A stretch of DNA of 50,160 bases from an uncultured Lachnospiraceae bacterium (GTDB lineage Bacteria > Bacillota > Clostridia > Lachnospirales > Lachnospiraceae): contig CAJOFQ010000007.1 in assembly GCA_905233955.1 (NCBI GenBank), positions 10,448-60,607 on the forward strand, written 5' to 3'. The number at the start of each line of letters is the position of its first letter. Within the stretch, counting starts at the first letter, position 1. The notes below the pieces were generated by a model. That model made no database searches. It worked only from the letters and a program-made list of their open reading frames with translations, and was not told the origin of the DNA. Position numbers and translations under genes: made by a program. Positions 21,145 through 29,367 of the stretch are shown piece by piece.

Positions 21145-21519
21145 TTACTTAAGTGTTACCTTTGCACCCTCAGCTTCGAGTCGCTCTTTGATGTCGTTAG
21201 CTGTTGCCTTGTCTGCTGCTTCCTTAACTACCTTCGGAGCGGAATCAACCAATTCCTTAGCATCCTTCAGGCCAAGTCCGGTGATCTCACGAACAACCTT
21301 GATAACCTTAACCTTGTTAGGACCTACCTCTGAAAGCTCTACATCGAACTCGTCCTTCTCCTCAGCCGCACCTGCGCCATCGCCGGCTGCTGCTACTACA
21401 ACACCTGCTGCTGCAGATACGCCAAATTCCTCTTCGCAAGCCTTTACAAGCTCATTAAGCTCAAGAACAGAAAGCTCTTTGATAGCATCAATAAATTCTT
21501 CGGTTGTTAACTTTGCCAT
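21145..21519 (-). CDS. rplL: 50S ribosomal protein L7/L12
   Basis: 124 residues from the ATG at 21519, with AGGAGG upstream, giving [20 protein letters not shown]; the open frame to 21552 is unsupported. It has the N-terminal dimerisation helices, an Ala/Gly-rich hinge ([16 protein letters not shown]) and the factor-binding C-terminal domain ([21 protein letters not shown]). It forms the stalk with L10 and recruits translation GTPases such as the EF-Tu and EF-G encoded downstream. Confidence 0.99.
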   Translation of the reverse strand: MAKLTTEEFIDAIKELSVLELNELVKACEEEFGVSAAAGVVVAAAGDGAGAAEEKDEFDVELSEVGPNKVKVIKVVREITGLGLKDAKELVDSAPKVVKEAADKATANDIKERLEAEGAKVTLK

Positions 21520-21575
21520 GATATCCTCCTTATTATTAAAAACATGGTACAAAATATATCTTTGTTATCTTAGAG

Positions 21576-22184
21576 TTAAGCCTCTGCATCGGCAGGGGCT
21601 TCCTCAGCCGCTGCTTCCTGGGCAGGTGCCTCCTCTGCTGCAGTTTCCTGGGAAGGTGCTTCCTCTGCTTCAGATGAAGCCTTCTCGGCTACTGCATCAC
21701 CACCACCCTGCTCAGCAATCTGATTAAGTACGCGAGCCAGATTAGTAATAGGTGACTGCATACTTCCAAGCAATCTGGAAAGCAGTTCCTCCCTGGAAGG
21801 AATAGCTGCAATAGCCTTCATTCCCTCTGCGTCATAATAAGTACCTTCGACAACTCCGGCCTTAATCTCAAGCTCTGGAGCAGTCTTGGCAAAATTGGCG
21901 ATAATCCTCGCCGGAGCTGTTGCGTCATCCTTGGATACCGCAATCGCGCTCGGTCCTGCCAACACCTCAGAAAGAGGCTCAAATTCAGTGTCCTTGAATG
22001 CGAAATTCATCATCGTATTCTTGTACACCTTGTAAGTAATGCCGGCTTCACGCATATTCTTGCGAAGCTGTGTGTCCTCTGTCACCGTAAGTCCACGATA
22101 GTCAACAATGACAACAGAGGCAGCATCCTTAACATGATCTGAGATCTCCTGGATGATGGGCTGTTTTAATGAAACCTTTGCCAC
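21576..22184 (-). CDS. rplJ: 50S ribosomal protein L10
   Basis: 202 residues from a GTG start with GGAGG upstream. The N-terminal VVIVDYRGLTV and the TYKVYKNTMMNFAF block identify L10, the base of the stalk. The family is usually about 165-175 residues. Here the last 35 or so form an Ala/Glu/Pro tail of imperfect EEAPxQExAA repeats. The tail lies after the L12-binding helix. Expression is probably controlled by the L10 leader and attenuator immediately upstream. Confidence 0.98.
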   Translation of the reverse strand: MAKVSLKQPIIQEISDHVKDAASVVIVDYRGLTVTEDTQLRKNMREAGITYKVYKNTMMNFAFKDTEFEPLSEVLAGPSAIAVSKDDATAPARIIANFAKTAPELEIKAGVVEGTYYDAEGMKAIAAIPSREELLSRLLGSMQSPITNLARVLNQIAEQGGGDAVAEKASSEAEEAPSQETAAEEAPAQEAAAEEAPADAEA

Positions 22185-22194
22185 TTCTTAACCT

Positions 22195-22427
22195 CCTTTT
22201 TTATTATTCAACTCCTATAAGGAACATTGATTAAGACTAACTGTAATCTGTTCCTCAAGACATCACCGATGATAAGATGAAAAACCCTCGCAATACTCAG
22301 ACTGCGAGGGTGTATAAACAATAATACATCTATACAAAATAGAAGAAAATGTCTTCTGTCCTCGACCGGCCTGTAACTCGTTATGCCTCCTGGGCACCGG
22401 TTGTCTTCGGAGTTGTGTAACCTTATG
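22195..22427 (-). ncRNA. L10 leader: autoregulatory 5' region of rplJ-rplL
   Basis: The 243-base gap between rplA and rplJ holds structured RNA. The first half contains the pattern CCGAAGACAACCGGTGCC followed by GGCCGGTCGAGGACAG, which resembles the kink-turn-bearing L10(L12)4 binding element of Firmicute L10 leaders. A U-rich region follows, then an intrinsic terminator (22280-22311). Family knowledge says excess L10-L12 complex stabilises termination; that mechanism is inferred here. Confidence 0.75.
22280..22311 (-). terminator. Attenuator in the L10 leader
   Basis: On the minus strand ACCCTCGCA pairs with TGCGAGGGT (nine pairs, ten-base loop) and is followed by a U run. It lies about 95 bases before rplJ and after rplA, so it sets the ratio between L11-L1 and L10-L12-RNA polymerase expression. 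Confidence 0.85.
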
Positions 22428-23135
22428 TTATGCTGTTTCCAAACCCTGGGCACGGGCAACGCTTACGCGTACTCCGGGTCCCATGGTAGGTGCTACTGTA
22501 ATGGAACGCAAGTACTGTCCCTTAACACTTGAAGGACGAGCCTTGGTAATAGCCTCAAGTAATGCAGTAAAATTATCTGCCAGATCCTCGTCACTGAAGG
22601 AAGCCTTGCCGATAGGCACATGTACTATGTTAGCCTTGTCGAGACGATACTCAATCTTACCGGCTTTGATCTCTTCGATAGCCTTGGCAACATCCATGGT
22701 GACGGTTCCAGCCTTAGGGTTAGGCATAAGTCCCTTAGGTCCTAACACACGACCCAAGCGTCCTACGACACCCATCATGTCCGGAGTAGCTACTACCACA
22801 TCAAAATCCAGCCAACCATCGTTCTGAATTCTGGGGATAAGCTCCTCGCCTCCTACAAAGTCAGCTCCTGCTGCCTCTGCCTCGTCAACCTTGGTGCCCT
22901 TTGCAAATACCAGAACACGAACGGTCTTGCCTGTTCCGTGAGGCAATACAACTGCTCCACGAATCTGCTGCTCAGCGTGCCTGCCGTCACAACCGGTACG
23001 AATATGTACTTCGATTGTCTCGTCGAACTTGGCTGTAGCGTTCTTCTTGACCTGAGCTATGGCTTCACTGACACCAAGCTGTGCGGTCTTGTCATAAGCC
23101 TTGACCAGATCCTGGTACTTTTTTCCTTTTTTCAT
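22428..23135 (-). CDS. rplA: 50S ribosomal protein L1
   Basis: 235 residues from the ATG at 23135, preceded by GGAGG; the upstream extension to 23174 is not used. Family blocks are [46 protein letters not shown] and [18 protein letters not shown]1 binds the 23S rRNA L1 stalk near the E site and often represses its own operon. It lies 89 bases after rplK, with no L1-binding site recognised with certainty. Confidence 0.99.
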   Translation of the reverse strand: MKKGKKYQDLVKAYDKTAQLGVSEAIAQVKKNATAKFDETIEVHIRTGCDGRHAEQQIRGAVVLPHGTGKTVRVLVFAKGTKVDEAEAAGADFVGGEELIPRIQNDGWLDFDVVVATPDMMGVVGRLGRVLGPKGLMPNPKAGTVTMDVAKAIEEIKAGKIEYRLDKANIVHVPIGKASFSDEDLADNFTALLEAITKARPSSVKGQYLRSITVAPTMGPGVRVSVARAQGLETA

Positions 23136-23224
23136 GTTTTCCTCCTTGTGGTGCCTGCGATTTTCATCTCCCACTTATGTAAGTTAACCTGAATATTTGC
23201 ATCCTCTTGATTTGTATCAAATAC

Positions 23225-23650
23225 TCAGTCTGTAACCTCTACTCCCATGGAGCGAGCTGTACCTGCTATCATGGATATAGCAGCATCTATAGAAGCTGCG
23301 TTGAGATCCTTCATCTTGGTCTCGGCAATCTCCTGAAGCTGTGCCTTGGTTATCTTGGCAACCTTGACTCTGTTGGGCTCGCCAGAACCGTGCTGGATCT
23401 TGCATGCCTTCTTGATAAGTACCGCTGCCGGCGGTGTCTTGGTAATAAATGTAAAGCTCCTGTCAGCGTATACCGTGATCACAGTCGGAACAATAGTATC
23501 GCCCATCTCTGCTGTCTTGGCATTGAACTGCTTGGTAAACTCCACAATATTAACTCCGTGCTGACCTAATGCAGGACCTACCGGAGGTGCCGGTGTAGCC
23601 TTGCCTGCAGGGATCTGCAGCTTAATGTAGCCTTCGATTTTCTTCGCCAC
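23225..23650 (-). CDS. rplK: 50S ribosomal protein L11
   Basis: 141 residues from a GTG start with AGGAGG upstream. The N-terminal [20 protein letters not shown] and the C-terminal rRNA-binding domain ([19 protein letters not shown]) are standard. L11 forms the GTPase-associated centre. It starts 15 bases after nusG. Confidence 0.99.
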   Translation of the reverse strand: MAKKIEGYIKLQIPAGKATPAPPVGPALGQHGVNIVEFTKQFNAKTAEMGDTIVPTVITVYADRSFTFITKTPPAAVLIKKACKIQHGSGEPNRVKVAKITKAQLQEIAETKMKDLNAASIDAAISMIAGTARSMGVEVTD

Positions 23651-23665
23651 TTTTCTGTCCTCCTA

Positions 23666-24199
23666 TTAATACTTTTGAACCTCTGCAAAGCTGATCTCTA
23701 CCGGTGTCTCACGACCAAAGAGTTCTACATTAATAGTGACCGTCTGCTTTGCTTCGTTCATCGACTGGATAACTCCTATTGTATCCTTCCATGCTCCTGC
23801 AATGATAGATACGGTATCTCCTATGTCGAAATCCACTTCTATTATCGCTTCGGTTTCTATACCGAGCGGCCGCATCTCAGCCTCAGTCAACGGAACCGGC
23901 TTACTGCCAGGTCCTACAAATCCTGTCACGCCGCGGGTGTTACGAACCACATACCATGTGTCGTCGTTCATCACCATATGGATAAGAACATACCCCGGGA
24001 ACATCTTCTTGGATTTGAGCTCGCGCTTGGCTCCCTGCCCTCTGCTGTCCTTGGTCTCATAGACATCATGCATGGGAACACGAACCTCTAATATCTGATT
24101 CTCAAGATGTCGATTCTCAACTGTCTTGTCGATATTGGCTTTGACTTTGTTCTCATAACCTGAATAGGTATGAGCCACATACCAGTGAGCCTCTTCCAT
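23666..24199 (-). CDS. nusG: Transcription termination/antitermination protein NusG
   Basis: 177 residues. The N-terminal NGN domain begins HWYVAHTYSGYENKVK and contains MFPGYVLIHM and NTRGVTGFVGPGSKPVPL. A KOW domain follows around VDFDIGDTVSIIAGAWKDTIGVI. It binds the beta' clamp helices and links transcription to ribosomes. GGGAGG precedes the start. It is 11 bases after secE. Confidence 0.98.
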   Translation of the reverse strand: MEEAHWYVAHTYSGYENKVKANIDKTVENRHLENQILEVRVPMHDVYETKDSRGQGAKRELKSKKMFPGYVLIHMVMNDDTWYVVRNTRGVTGFVGPGSKPVPLTEAEMRPLGIETEAIIEVDFDIGDTVSIIAGAWKDTIGVIQSMNEAKQTVTINVELFGRETPVEISFAEVQKY

Positions 24200-24210
24200 A
24201 TGCGTCCTCC

Positions 24211-24414
24211 CTAAATCTGAACCAGGAAATCAACACCATGCTGGATCAACATATCCACAAACACTATGATAAGTGCGGTAATTACTGAAACAACCACCGT
24301 AGCCAATGTCTGACGATATATTGTCTGCTGTGTCGGCCACACTATCTTGGCATACTCGGTCTTGACACCATCCCACCAGTCGGAAAAGGAACGCTTGTTC
24401 TTCGCGTCTGCCAT
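24211..24414 (-). CDS. secE: Preprotein translocase subunit SecE
   Basis: 67 residues, typical of the short bacterial form. An amphipathic N-terminal part contains the conserved KTEYAKIVWPT, followed by one membrane segment (TLATVVVSVITALIIVFVDML). It clamps SecY in the Sec channel. AGGAGG precedes the ATG. It sits between rpmG and nusG in the usual order. Confidence 0.97.
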   Translation of the reverse strand: MADAKNKRSFSDWWDGVKTEYAKIVWPTQQTIYRQTLATVVVSVITALIIVFVDMLIQHGVDFLVQI

Positions 24415-24428
24415 AAGTATAATACCTC

Positions 24429-24578
24429 CTACTTAGTCTCCTTGTGAATGGTATGCTTTCTGCAAAAACGGCAATACTTCCTGGTCTCCATCCTGTCCGG
24501 ATGTAAGCGCTTCTCCTTAGTAGTGTCGTAATTCCGCTGTTTGCATTCTGTACATGCCAGTGTAATTCTAGTACGCAC
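24429..24578 (-). CDS. rpmG: 50S ribosomal protein L33, zinc-binding form
   Basis: 49 residues from a GTG start with AGGAGG eight bases upstream. Two CxxC pairs (C9/C12 in ACTEC and C36/C39 in YCRFC) mark the zinc form, and the [16 protein letters not shown] start is typical of L33. It is the first gene of the secE-nusG operon and lies 14 bases before secE. Zinc forms are often paired elsewhere with a zinc-free paralogue used under zinc starvation. Confidence 0.96.
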   Translation of the reverse strand: MRTRITLACTECKQRNYDTTKEKRLHPDRMETRKYCRFCRKHTIHKETK

Positions 24579-24633
24579 CCCCAACACCTCCTGCCTTACA
24601 TACTTAAATCAAGCCCGGCTAATAAGCTTTTTT

Positions 24634-24663
24634 TACAAGAAAAAAAGGCTTCCCGAGCCATTC
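24634..24663 (-). promoter_or_regulatory. Possible weak attenuator in the rpmG leader
   Basis: In the leader of the rpmG operon on the minus strand, GGCT and AGCC form a short stem followed by eight U. An AAAAAAAGCTT just after could pair with the U run as an anti-terminator. The stem is only four pairs, so this is tentative. Confidence 0.25.
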
Positions 24664-24682
24664 ATTCGTTCTTAGCCGTATA

Positions 24683-24712
24683 AATATATCATGGTCCTAT
24701 GGTACATGTCAA
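24683..24712 (-). promoter_or_regulatory. Promoter of the rpmG-secE-nusG ribosomal operon
   Basis: On the minus strand a consensus TTGACA (24707-24712), an 18-base spacer and TATATT (24683-24688; five of six). It lies about 100 bases upstream of the rpmG start, and no other gene intervenes. Confidence 0.75.
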
Positions 24713-24765
24713 GAAATTTTTACAGTAAATGCTTCAAATTTGTTAAAGGTTGTTAAATAATGCAA

Positions 24766-24787
24766 GGGTCAAAAGGATATTTGACCC
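24766..24787. repeat. Dispersed palindrome, copy 1 (GGGTCAAAA half-site)
   Basis: GGGTCAAA pairs with TTTGACCC around AGGATA. The flanks TAATG and CATTA extend the symmetry. There is no U run on either strand. It lies between the rpmG operon promoter and the 3' end of the Ca-binding-repeat gene. Related copies are at 41356-41381 and 46664-46706, with a half copy at 41546-41564. Confidence 0.7.
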
Positions 24788-24830
24788 CCACATCATTACT
24801 TATACCAAACAACGCACCAAAGTGCAGCTA

Positions 24831-25940
24831 TTACATGGCAGCCAGATCTATCTGCTGGACACTTCCGGCCATTCCCGTAGACTCCCTTAAAAAGAATCCG
24901 CTGGAACGAACCATCGCCCTGGTCTGATTCCACTCATTATTTATAGAAAACTGGGTCGGAGCGGAAGCTAAACATATCGCTCCAACATCACTTTCCTTAA
25001 GTGTAAAGAGCTTGGGATTGCCATCCTTATCGACAGACCACACCCTAAGCTTGTCATATATATCATCAGCTTCGTCTATCCACCCGTTTCCATCCATATC
25101 ATACTGCGCAAGCTCGGCAAAGCCATCTCCAGAAAGGGCCCCAAACAGCTCACTGCCGTCATTGACCTCGCCGTCTCCGTTTTTATCCAGCGCCAAAAAT
25201 CCGCTTCCTCTATTGAGAGAGGATATCTCATCAAGATTGCCGTCACAATCCAGATCAAAGAAAAATGTCTGGTCTGAAACAGAATCAACATTATCATCCA
25301 GATTGATTACAAGCGGATCTATCATAGGTCGTCTTTCCATGAGAATGGATGCATTAGTTTCCGAATAGAAAGAACGGCTCATTCCTACGCTTAAATTAAA
25401 GCTGATCTGTCTGCCGTCGGCAGTCTGAACAGTTCCGGTGGTTTCGAAATTAGTAACCTCACTTTCTTCGTATGTCTCTGTAAATTGGTAAGTATCATAG
25501 CCTCCTGTGGCAGCCGATCCCCACAAAGCACTTTGCAGGTTCATTCTGTTGCTGTCTCCGAAAAAGATTCTAAACAGATAATTCAAAGCTGAGAACTGAA
25601 CTCTGTTGTTGATATCGTCGAAATTAGCCTCCTGCTCCTTGGATATTGCGCCAGTCCTATCCAGCTCACTGGCCTGGTCCCTTCTTACCATGGCGCGATT
25701 ACCTACGCTGTCAGCCTCATCGGTAAATCTGCCGTATTTATTATAAGCCAGAGCCGACAAAAAACTACCCTTGATTACTCCATTTTCGGAGATTCCGGTC
25801 TTTTGCCTGTCCGGAAAACACACAACCTCACCCTTTTTTTCAGTATCAGATGCTCCACTGGTTATACTCTGACTTATTACATGTTTTTTTGAAAACTGTC
25901 TTTCAGATTCCATTGATACGGTACCTGATTGTATGATCAT
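24831..25940 (-). CDS. Protein with hemolysin-type/EF-hand-like calcium-binding repeats, function unknown
   Basis: 369 residues from the ATG at 25940, which has AAGGAGG nine bases upstream; the earlier ATGs at 26003 and 25961 lack a ribosome site. The N-terminal two thirds are polar and not recognised. In the C-terminal third three Asp-rich loops occur: FFDLDCDGNLDE, ALDKNGDGEVNDGSELFG and QYDMDGNGWIDEADD. These match DxDxDG loops of calcium-binding secreted proteins. No signal peptide is seen, which is odd for a calcium binder unless it leaves by a type I, holin or flagellar-type route. It is monocistronic and probably ends near the palindrome at 24766. Confidence 0.7.
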   Translation of the reverse strand: MIIQSGTVSMESERQFSKKHVISQSITSGASDTEKKGEVVCFPDRQKTGISENGVIKGSFLSALAYNKYGRFTDEADSVGNRAMVRRDQASELDRTGAISKEQEANFDDINNRVQFSALNYLFRIFFGDSNRMNLQSALWGSAATGGYDTYQFTETYEESEVTNFETTGTVQTADGRQISFNLSVGMSRSFYSETNASILMERRPMIDPLVINLDDNVDSVSDQTFFFDLDCDGNLDEISSLNRGSGFLALDKNGDGEVNDGSELFGALSGDGFAELAQYDMDGNGWIDEADDIYDKLRVWSVDKDGNPKLFTLKESDVGAICLASAPTQFSINNEWNQTRAMVRSSGFFLRESTGMAGSVQQIDLAAM

Positions 25941-26090
25941 ATAAGCTAAATCCTCCTTCATACATTTTAGCGAATACCTCCCACCGCTTTTTTTCAATTC
26001 CATTATCCAAAAAACGACAAAACGAACCGGTTTGTAAGATCTCCTTATCCTACAAAACAGTCCGTCCCTGGCTGTATTCGTAACCGAATA

Positions 26091-26119
26091 AAAGCTAAAG
26101 CTGATCAGGCTTTTGCTTT
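26091..26119 (-). terminator. Intrinsic terminator after the CPBP protease gene
   Basis: AAAGC-T-AAAGC pairs with GCTTT-T-GCTTT with one central mismatch. On the minus strand it is followed by TTTTATT. It lies about 45 bases after the protease stop. Confidence 0.65.
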
Positions 26120-26161
26120 AAAATATTTCAAAAATTATATCGGTTAAAATGTGAAAAAAGG

Positions 26162-27052
26162 TTAGTTCTTTTTCTGACTGGCAGCTTTTATTATGAGACA
26201 ATATCCCCAGTAAGCCGCCATCATAGCGCATAAGAAAATTGCAAAAAATGAAGCCGGCATAGCTCCTGTTCCAATATATTCTCCAAAATACATCCCACAG
26301 GCGTTGAATAAAATATGAATGAGAATAGTTATCAAAAGATTATCCGTCTCAAGATAGATCATCCCAAGAAAATATCCAAAAACAAAGGCATATATACTCT
26401 GGATTGGATTAGCGTGCATTCCTCCAAAAAACAGTGCCTGAATAATATTTGTAACCCTTGCAGACATAACCCGCCTGCACAGCTTGCAGGTTACAGCCCT
26501 GAAGCACAATTCTTCACAGACAGGTCCTAAAATGATGGTATATGCTGCCACCAGTATATCAACCCAACCTCCTGAAAAAACCAGCTCGTTTGTAAGCTTT
26601 TCATAATCAGCAAGCCATGAAGGTTCCATTTTAGCCAGTATTACAACCACATATCCGCATACGAACTGAGCCGCAATTGCAAAAATGATCATTCCAAAAT
26701 ACAGATAGGGTGGGTAACCTCTAAGAGTGTCTTTTTTTATTCTGTGATTGTCATCGTCAGACGATACCGTTATTTCTGACAGATTAAGTGCACGATACCA
26801 CAATGAAAACACCAGTATTCCGATAATGGCATACAAAACCGAGGCTCCCATTAGAAAGCCTGTGGATGTTATCCCTCTGGCAAAATCTTCCCCAAAACCG
26901 GCAGACCTGCCATCTGCATTCAAAAACATCCAAATAATGTATATCTGGGAACAAAAAACAACCGCCCCGTTCTGCAACAATAAAATCACAAATCCCGGCA
27001 GCATACACATCAGAAATGAGCGTAAATTTCTGCCGGTTCCGACTGTATTCAT
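26162..27052 (-). CDS. CPBP family intramembrane metalloprotease
   Basis: 296 residues with several membrane segments, the first at about 11-40 and others through the protein. The three CPBP (CAAX protease/bacteriocin-processing) signatures are visible near the C-terminus: EELCFR, FFGGMHANP, and HILFNACG. These give the glutamate and histidine metal ligands of a type II CAAX-like protease in the membrane. Its substrate is unknown; relatives process prenylated proteins, anti-sigma factors or peptides. GGAGC precedes the start. It lies nine bases after proC and is probably in the rarA-proC transcript. Confidence 0.88.
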   Translation of the reverse strand: MNTVGTGRNLRSFLMCMLPGFVILLLQNGAVVFCSQIYIIWMFLNADGRSAGFGEDFARGITSTGFLMGASVLYAIIGILVFSLWYRALNLSEITVSSDDDNHRIKKDTLRGYPPYLYFGMIIFAIAAQFVCGYVVVILAKMEPSWLADYEKLTNELVFSGGWVDILVAAYTIILGPVCEELCFRAVTCKLCRRVMSARVTNIIQALFFGGMHANPIQSIYAFVFGYFLGMIYLETDNLLITILIHILFNACGMYFGEYIGTGAMPASFFAIFLCAMMAAYWGYCLIIKAASQKKN

Positions 27053-27061
27053 AATATGCTC

Positions 27062-27886
27062 CTATAATCCCTTTGACGCTTCTATCGCAGCGTCAATTCC
27101 ATCCATCATAGCGGCTCTTAAGCCTGCACGCTCCAAGGCACAGATACCTGCAATCGTTGTGCCTCCGGGAGATGTGACCGCATCCTTAAGCTGACCGGGA
27201 TGACTGCCGGTATCCCGGAGCATTTTGGCCGCACCAAGCACGCTTTGTGACACAAACAGATACGCCTGATCCCTGGTCATGCCCCATTTTACGGCAGCGT
27301 CAGCCATGGCTTCCATAATCATATAAATAAACGCAGGAGATGAGCCTGAAACTCCCGTTACCACATCCATAAGCTTTTCATCAACCTGAACAACCTTGCC
27401 AAAGGCGCTAAATACCCTTACCACGCGGTCTATATCCGTATCGTTCATATGAGCGTTTATACAGAGAGCCGACATGGATTCTCCCACCATTGCAGGGGTG
27501 TTAGGCATGGCACGGACAACCTTCAGTCTGCCCGCTACCTCTATCGACATCAGCCCTTCCTCTATGGACTGTATGCTTTTTCCTGCAATGACAGAAACAA
27601 TGATCTGATCAGCTGAAATATGCTCTCTTATATCAGAAAGAACCTCTGACATCTGATAGGGCTTTACTGCCAGCAAAATCATCTCTGCCTCCTGGGCGAC
27701 GGATGCATTATCACATATCACATGACATCCCAGATCATCTGAGAGCCTTTTGGCGGATTCTTCTGTTCGCACTGAAATGGCAACCTCTTCGGCGGAAGCT
27801 ACATCTGAGGCGAGAACCCCTCGGGCAATCGCCCTTCCCATATTGCCGCAGCCTATAATGGCAAGCTTGTATTTTCTAATCATCAT
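27062..27886 (-). CDS. proC: Pyrroline-5-carboxylate reductase
   Basis: 274 residues. It catalyses the last step of proline synthesis, NAD(P)H reduction of pyrroline-5-carboxylate. The N-terminal nucleotide site is IIGCGNMGRAIARG; AVKPYQMSEVL, VVRAMPNTPAMVGESMSAL and the C-terminal GVSGSSPAFIYMIMEAMADAAV with SPGGTTIAG are family motifs. The start overlaps the rarA stop by 11 bases, and AGGAGC lies inside the rarA end, indicating translational coupling. The ATG three bases downstream is an alternative. Confidence 0.96.
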   Translation of the reverse strand: MMIRKYKLAIIGCGNMGRAIARGVLASDVASAEEVAISVRTEESAKRLSDDLGCHVICDNASVAQEAEMILLAVKPYQMSEVLSDIREHISADQIIVSVIAGKSIQSIEEGLMSIEVAGRLKVVRAMPNTPAMVGESMSALCINAHMNDTDIDRVVRVFSAFGKVVQVDEKLMDVVTGVSGSSPAFIYMIMEAMADAAVKWGMTRDQAYLFVSQSVLGAAKMLRDTGSHPGQLKDAVTSPGGTTIAGICALERAGLRAAMMDGIDAAIEASKGL

Positions 27887-29240
27887 TTGCTCCTTTCTGT
27901 GATGCCGTCGATTGATGGTCGTCCTGGCGATGTAAAAAATCCATGTGCTCTCGAATGGTAGATTCGTATCCTATGTCTTCCGGTTCGTAGAACCTTTTTC
28001 CCACAAGCTCATCAGGCAGATACTGCTGGGATACATAATGGTTGGGAAAATCATGAGCGTAAAGGTATCCTATTCCCCTGCCAAGCTTCGCAGAGCCCTT
28101 GTAATGGGAATCCATAAGATGCGGCGGTACCGAAAGAGATCCGGTAGACTTGATCGTCTCTGTCGCCCTTTCAACGGCCATGTAGGAAGCATTGCTCTTG
28201 GGAGCGCAGGCAACATATGTAGCTGCCTGTGACAGAATTATCCTTCCCTCCGGCATGCCAACACGCTCCACAGCAGCAGCAGCGGATGAAGCAACCACCA
28301 TAGCCATTGGGTCAGCATTGCCAACATCCTCGGAGGCGCATATCATAATCCTTCTGGCTATGAATTTGACATCCTCCCCGGCATACAGCATCCTCGCCAG
28401 ATAATACACCGCAGCATCCGGGTCAGACCCCCTCATACTCTTGATAAAAGCGGATATCGTATCATAGTGATTATCCCCGGTTTTATCGTATCTCACTGCC
28501 TTTTTCTGAATACACTCAGAGGCAACATCCAGAGTAATTGTAATATTGCCATCTGCCCCCGGATCTGTGGTAAGCACTGCAAGCTCAACCGCATTAAGGG
28601 CGTTTCTGGCATCCCCTCCTGCCATATCCGCCAAAAACTCCAACGCGTCATCATCTATAACGGCTTTGTAGATCCCAAGTCCCCTTTCCTCGTCAGTTAG
28701 AGCCCTCTTAATCAGGACAGCAATATCTTCTGCCAAAAGGGGCTTCAATTCAAATATTATAGATCGGGACAATAGCGCACCGTTAACTTCAAAATAGGGA
28801 TTCTCTGTGGTAGCCCCTATCAGAATAACCGTTCCATCCTCCACAAATGGCAGCAGATAATCCTGCTGGCCTTTATTAAAACGGTGAATCTCATCTATAA
28901 ACAGAATGGTACGCTTGCCATACATCCCAAGCGCATCCTTGGCTTCGGATACAATCTGTTCCATATCCTTCTTGCCTGATACTGTGGCGTTGATCTGGGT
29001 AAAGCAGGCATGGGTAGTATTGGCTATGACCCTGGCAAGTGTAGTCTTGCCGGTACCGGGTGGCCCGTAAAAAATCACTGACCCCAACTTGTCCGCCCTG
29101 ATGGCACGATAGAGCATCTTGTCCCTGCCAATAATATGCTGCTGCCCCACCACTTCATCCAATGTCCTGGGGCGAAGCCTTGACGCCAGGGGCGATTCGC
29201 TGTCCTTATGCTGTTGCTGCATATATTCAAATAAATCCAT
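27876..29240 (-). CDS. rarA: Replication-associated recombination protein A (AAA ATPase)
   Basis: 454 residues. RarA/MgsA acts at stalled replication forks and is a clamp-loader-like AAA+ ATPase. It starts with the family signature PLASRLRPRTLDEVVGQQHI. Walker A is GPPGTGKTT and Walker B is LFIDEIHRFNK. IGATTENPYFEVN is sensor 1, and the C-terminal tetramerisation part carries SNASYMAVE and PPHLMDSHYKG. No clear ribosome site precedes the ATG; TATTAT sits directly upstream of it, so its translation start is unusual. A TATAAT lies further upstream at about 29263-29268. Confidence 0.95.
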   Translation of the reverse strand: MDLFEYMQQQHKDSESPLASRLRPRTLDEVVGQQHIIGRDKMLYRAIRADKLGSVIFYGPPGTGKTTLARVIANTTHACFTQINATVSGKKDMEQIVSEAKDALGMYGKRTILFIDEIHRFNKGQQDYLLPFVEDGTVILIGATTENPYFEVNGALLSRSIIFELKPLLAEDIAVLIKRALTDEERGLGIYKAVIDDDALEFLADMAGGDARNALNAVELAVLTTDPGADGNITITLDVASECIQKKAVRYDKTGDNHYDTISAFIKSMRGSDPDAAVYYLARMLYAGEDVKFIARRIMICASEDVGNADPMAMVVASSAAAAVERVGMPEGRIILSQAATYVACAPKSNASYMAVERATETIKSTGSLSVPPHLMDSHYKGSAKLGRGIGYLYAHDFPNHYVSQQYLPDELVGKRFYEPEDIGYESTIREHMDFLHRQDDHQSTASQKGANDD

Positions 29241-29302
29241 GAGGATAATAATATCACAGCTTGAATTATAGTAAAAGGGAAAAATCCAGGAGTTTGCCGC
29301 CT

Positions 29303-29331
29303 TGTCTTTTTAAAAAAATGGTGATATTATG
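29303..29331 (+). promoter_or_regulatory. Promoter of the second glycosyltransferase gene
   Basis: TTGTCT (29303-29308), a 17-base spacer and TATTAT (29326-29331), 36 bases before the ATG. The divergent rarA gene shares this 127-base region. Confidence 0.5.
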
Positions 29332-29367
29332 AAATATACACATAAAGTTTGAAGGGATTATTTTGTA

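Noticed and set aside
20990-21727. A 245-codon plus-strand frame with Ser/Pro-rich product opposite rplL and rplJ
   Set aside because: Low-complexity product mirrors the Ala/Glu repeats of L10 and L12 on the real strand.
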